Shown: positions 60,796-64,000 of the stretch, in pieces
Layout of the letters: every line of letters begins with the position of its first letter
Position numbering within the stretch: the stretch's first letter is position 1
The notes under the pieces: model-generated
What the model saw: the letters and a program-made list of their open reading frames with translations, nothing else
Told to the model about the DNA's origin: nothing
Database searches by the model: none
Program-made: the position numbers and the translations under genes
Source: an uncultured candidate division Zixibacteria bacterium
GTDB taxonomy: Bacteria > Zixibacteria > MSB-5A5 > SM1-73
Direction: 5' to 3'
Assembly: GCA_903908285.1 (NCBI GenBank)
Contig: CAIVRH010000037.1
Coordinates: forward strand, 1-64,000
Length of the DNA: 64,000 nucleotides

Positions 60796-61677
60796 GAGAA
60801 GAAATTTAAAATTTAAAGTGAAAAATTCAAAATTAACACCTTTCCCCTACAACCTGATACCTTAAGTAAATTTCTTCAGATAGATATCGATTGGCCTTTC
60901 TAAGTTATTTATCGGTTATAGAAAAGGGAATCTGAAGTTTTGCACAAAACTATAATTGTGATATAAATCTTTTGGCATTTCCCAATTGTTTACCAAACAA
61001 GGGGCAAAAAGCCGGACATGGATGAAGCCGCGTCTGCATAACCGCATCATATAACCTTCACCATTTCTACTTATGTCTATTCCCGAATTTAATTCATTTT
61101 CTAAAGAAGGGGATGGCTTAGGCTCAGATCAATCATCTTATTCAATTTTACAGCTTTTCTATTATACTGTTTCATCTTTTTCTCCTTCTCGATTCGGTTA
61201 TTGTTTCGCGGTTCAAGATTCGTTGTTAAAGCCATTAACTTCCTCTTTCTGCTTTCAGAACAATAGTCGTATGAAATTGCTTAAGGTTTCCAAGTAGACT
61301 CAAATAGTGATTCAAATGATTAGAGGGTAGGTCATACATTGAATCTTAAATATTACTATGTTTTTATATATCAATACATTAAAGCCGTTACACAGGAGGA
61401 AATGACATTGCTACGATACCAATTGATAACTTTACTGTTGTTTTAATTGTATTTGGTTTATGTACTTAGAAGATATAATCCCTTAAAGTCTGGTTTCTAT
61501 CAAAAAATAATGGATTCTTTTATGTTTTTTGTTGACAAATTGGCAGTTATAACGTAACATAAAAAGATTAATTGCCAATGCTTAAGATGACAACCTTGAG
61601 CATTTTATCGGTACGATTAAGTAAGTAATTGGAATCCAATGTCTTAAAGATGGCATCGAATCCTGAAAAGGAGAAAT
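60796..61677. other. Long intergenic region (882 bases), mostly empty
   Basis: The left end (60803-60836) is an A/T tract of AAATTC units. I saw no gene of quality; a 74-codon plus-strand frame at 61073 has no ribosome site and no recognisable sequence. The right end contains the promoter of the following gene. The length and A/T content suggest a decayed gene or regulatory DNA. Confidence 0.4.
61532..61560 (+). promoter_or_regulatory. Promoter-like boxes for the GH35-like gene
   Basis: TTGACA (61532-61537, perfect) and TAACAT (61555-61560) with a 17-base spacer. About 115 bases of leader separate it from the start codon; AAAGGAG precedes the ATG. Confidence 0.5.
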
Positions 61678-64000
61678 ATGTTAAAAGTATCAAACAATAA
61701 GCTGGTAATAGGGAAGGAAGAATATCAACCGTTTTCAGCCGAGATGCACTATTTTCGGGTCAATAAAAGGCATTGGTCCATATGTTTTGAGCGAATCAGA
61801 AAAGCGGGATTTCGAATCATCTCCACCTGTGTCCCGTGGAATCTGCATGAATCCGCCTTAGGGGAATATGATTTTTACGGAACCACTCATCATACCAAGG
61901 ACTTAGTAGTCTTTTTGGAACTGGCCAGGGAATTTGGTTTCAAGGTGGTTCTTCATCCAGGTCCCTTTATAGATTCTGATTGGAAGAATGGCGGCTATCC
62001 GGATTTCTTATACAACTATCCCGAGACTTTCGCCAAAAATCCCTCCGGAGATTCATTCCGAATATCCGATTGCCAGCAGGCAAAAGGGAACGAAGGCTCT
62101 CCGGCTCTATCCATTTCCGAAAGCCCGTCTATACTTGCACCTCTCGAAAAAGGCGGCAGAGATCAAGAGCGTTTCGCCGGGTACGTGGAAACGAATCAAT
62201 CCGAGAGCGGAAACCGTGTGGTCTTTTCATCGCTTCACCCCCGATATTTAAATCAGGTAAAAAGATATTTGGCTGCCTTCTCGGATATAATAAAAAATTA
62301 CGTCTACCCCAAGGGTCCGGTTATATTGGTTAAACTGGACAACGGACTGGGATCTTTCATGTCGGGTGAGTTGGGGGATAACCTGGCTCCCTTCAAGCAG
62401 GATTATAACGAACATGTTACCGGCATTCTTTACCCCGAGTTCCTCCAGGCAAAATATGGGGAGATCAAAAAACTGAGCCAGCTGTACGGGGAAAAACATT
62501 CCGATTTCAAAAACGTAAAACCCCCGGTCGAATTGAAAATTTCACAGCCGCATCACCTGGTTAAGTATTTCGACTGGCTCAGTTTTAAAGAAAAGATGTT
62601 GACCGATTATGTTTTAAAGCTAAAAGAGATATATCTGTCATTTGACGTTCCCCCCTTGTTTTCTACCGACCTCTTTTTATCCAGAGATTTCTCGCTGCCG
62701 TTTGGCTGGAAGGATTTAGAATCGGATGATCTGTTCGTGGGAATCATCCCGGATAAAGGGGCGGATGATTATGTGGAGTTAGTTCGTCACCTGCGCTACT
62801 TTTCCACCAACTGCAAGTTTCCCTGGTCTTCGGAGTTTCCCGTAGGGTCACGGGCGGACGCTCCCCGGGACGGGGAAAAATACTTTCCCGTCTCCCCCCG
62901 AAAAGTTAAGTTCCTTCTGACCACAGCCCTCTCTTCCGGAATAAAGGGGTTTAACTATCATATGTTTGTGGAGAGAGATCACTGGTATGATGCGCCTTTG
63001 GCCAATGACGGGACCATTCAACCCAATTTTGATTTGATAAAAAAATTCACGGATCTGGCGGGAAAGATCGGGTTGAATCATCTGAAAGCTACTCATTCAG
63101 CGGGATTAGCCAATTACCGCCCCTATCTCTGGTTTGATTTTATCTCTAATGCCTCCGGAGCCAAGACCGGAGAAAATTTTTCGTATATCCCTTTTTTGAT
63201 TTCCAAAACCCACAAGGGATTAAGCCAGGATTTGATCAACCTGAAACTGAGTTTTGGAATTCCGGATCTGGGTCTTCCGGAGAGCTTAAAGGAATTTCCG
63301 GTCATCTTCGTCCCCTGTGCGGAGTTTATGGACGGGGAGACACAAAAACTTTTGGTCGATCTGGCCAAAGCGGGGAAAAGTTTGATTCTCTTCGGGCTGC
63401 TCCCCCGTTTTGACCTGAATATGAAAGAGTGCACTATTCTCAGCGATTCTCTGAAACTCCGCTCCAAAGAGGATTCCCTGGTAGGAAAAGTGGAAGCTTT
63501 GGATAACGAAATCACCACCTTTATTTTTGGGCATATTAAAGGCGTCAAGAAATCTCAAGTACTGGCAAAGCATGATGACCGGCCGGTAGGAGCAGTCACC
63601 AAGCTGGGCAAAGGACATGTTTATGTTATCACCTTCGATCTTTCGGCTCAATTGTGTCACCGCAAACTTTCCTTTTTAGAAGAGATACTGGCGCAAACCG
63701 GAATCGCAAGCCAGATCTATTGCGATGCCCCGGAAGTCGACTTAATTTTGCAGAAAAATGATACCCACACCATTCTCTATTTGATCAATCCCCCCAACCA
63801 TAATTGCTCCATTTGGCCGGGTGAGACCGTTTCCTCCATGAAGGCGAAAGACACTAAAAAACTGATCCTGCGATTCGATCCCAAGAAATTGGGAATCAAG
63901 GGAAAGAAAATCCGTTTGATCGATCTTTTGGGGGACGAGATAATAAAAACCACACCGGAGGAATTGAAAACCGGAATCATGATCGAAATTGCCTCCCCGG
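61678..64000 (+). CDS. GH35-like (beta-galactosidase family) protein, partial, acid/base Glu missing
   Basis: The frame is open for 774 codons to the window end. The N-terminal TIM barrel fits GH35: FSAEMHYFRVNKRHWS, then IISTCVPWNLHESALGEYDF and VVLHPGPFID. Around residue 218 the usual 'Q.ENEYG' reads KLDNGLGSF, so the acid/base Glu is Gly223. A later SSEFPVG (Glu386) could be the nucleophile. No signal peptide is present. Either the enzyme is inactive or altered in mechanism, or a point change (GAA to GGA) has spoiled it. Confidence 0.8.
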   Translation, partial: MLKVSNNKLVIGKEEYQPFSAEMHYFRVNKRHWSICFERIRKAGFRIISTCVPWNLHESALGEYDFYGTTHHTKDLVVFLELAREFGFKVVLHPGPFIDSDWKNGGYPDFLYNYPETFAKNPSGDSFRISDCQQAKGNEGSPALSISESPSILAPLEKGGRDQERFAGYVETNQSESGNRVVFSSLHPRYLNQVKRYLAAFSDIIKNYVYPKGPVILVKLDNGLGSFMSGELGDNLAPFKQDYNEHVTGILYPEFLQAKYGEIKKLSQLYGEKHSDFKNVKPPVELKISQPHHLVKYFDWLSFKEKMLTDYVLKLKEIYLSFDVPPLFSTDLFLSRDFSLPFGWKDLESDDLFVGIIPDKGADDYVELVRHLRYFSTNCKFPWSSEFPVGSRADAPRDGEKYFPVSPRKVKFLLTTALSSGIKGFNYHMFVERDHWYDAPLANDGTIQPNFDLIKKFTDLAGKIGLNHLKATHSAGLANYRPYLWFDFISNASGAKTGENFSYIPFLISKTHKGLSQDLINLKLSFGIPDLGLPESLKEFPVIFVPCAEFMDGETQKLLVDLAKAGKSLILFGLLPRFDLNMKECTILSDSLKLRSKEDSLVGKVEALDNEITTFIFGHIKGVKKSQVLAKHDDRPVGAVTKLGKGHVYVITFDLSAQLCHRKLSFLEEILAQTGIASQIYCDAPEVDLILQKNDTHTILYLINPPNHNCSIWPGETVSSMKAKDTKKLILRFDPKKLGIKGKKIRLIDLLGDEIIKTTPEELKTGIMIEIASP

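Noticed and set aside
61205-61225. GGTTCAAGATTCG resembling a tRNA T-arm
   Set aside because: No acceptor stem, anticodon arm or D-arm can be folded around it.
61073-61297. 74-codon plus-strand frame between the response regulator and the GH35-like gene
   Set aside because: No ribosome site and Ser/Phe-rich random-like composition; considered chance.

Overview
The window looks like a chromosomal contig from an uncultured bacterium of the FCB (Fibrobacteres-Chlorobi-Bacteroidetes) superphylum, most likely a candidate phylum such as Zixibacteria or a relative. This is inferred from gene style, not from a marker-gene match. The clues are secreted proteins with a C-terminal FlgD-like 'QNFPNPFNP' sorting domain or a dockerin pair, a DUF5916 outer-membrane protein, a DUF6754 membrane gene cluster, and intergenic DNA packed with dispersed palindromic repeats. 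No rRNA, tRNA or CRISPR array was seen.

Layout. 0-7.6 kb: the tail of a transposase, then ispG overlapping a RelA/SpoT-type synthetase, an aldo/keto reductase, a PaaK-like adenylating enzyme and a DUF5916 protein. 7.6-23.7 kb: an accessory stretch, almost all on the minus strand. It holds an NTF2-like protein, a flavin reductase, a putative PD-(D/E)XK protein, two nucleotidyltransferases (one with a small partner), a DUF885 peptidase-like protein, an antitoxin/SRPBCC chimera, several membrane proteins of unknown role, a Fic protein, a HEPN-like protein and a large secreted protein. Several of these genes share near-identical promoters, terminators and leader hairpins. 23.9-29.3 kb: a methyltransferase, an LsrF-type aldolase, a zinc alcohol dehydrogenase and a three-gene cassette of unknown function.

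29.5-48.2 kb is the core block: tilS, ornithine aminotransferase, hpt, ftsH, folE, folP, an alkyltransferase-like gene, then (after an insertion) cdaA, obg, dprA, HPr and enzyme I. The folP-cdaA interval holds a radical SAM gene and a STAS/Ser-Thr kinase fusion gene bracketed by two directly repeated IS3-family copies. One copy is full length but carries two nonsense codons; the other is an internally deleted miniature. A decapitated PAP2-phosphatase tail abuts the right IS end.

48.2-54.8 kb: a PGI/PMI isomerase, then six same-strand genes for membrane proteins (FN3+DUF6754, a multi-spanning protein, a tiny single-span protein, a LiaF-like protein, a TM-alpha/beta-TM protein and a six-span protein). 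This set is the best candidate in the window for an undescribed system. 54.9-60.8 kb, minus strand: a cohesin-like/dockerin secreted protein, isocitrate dehydrogenase, a four-helix-bundle pseudogene, a LeuD/LeuC-type dehydratase pair that may act as (homo)aconitase beside icd, and a receiver-only response regulator. The window ends inside a GH35-like gene whose usual catalytic acid/base glutamate is a glycine.

At least five families of dispersed intergenic repeats recur. One copy has been absorbed in frame into the sorting domain of a secreted protein.
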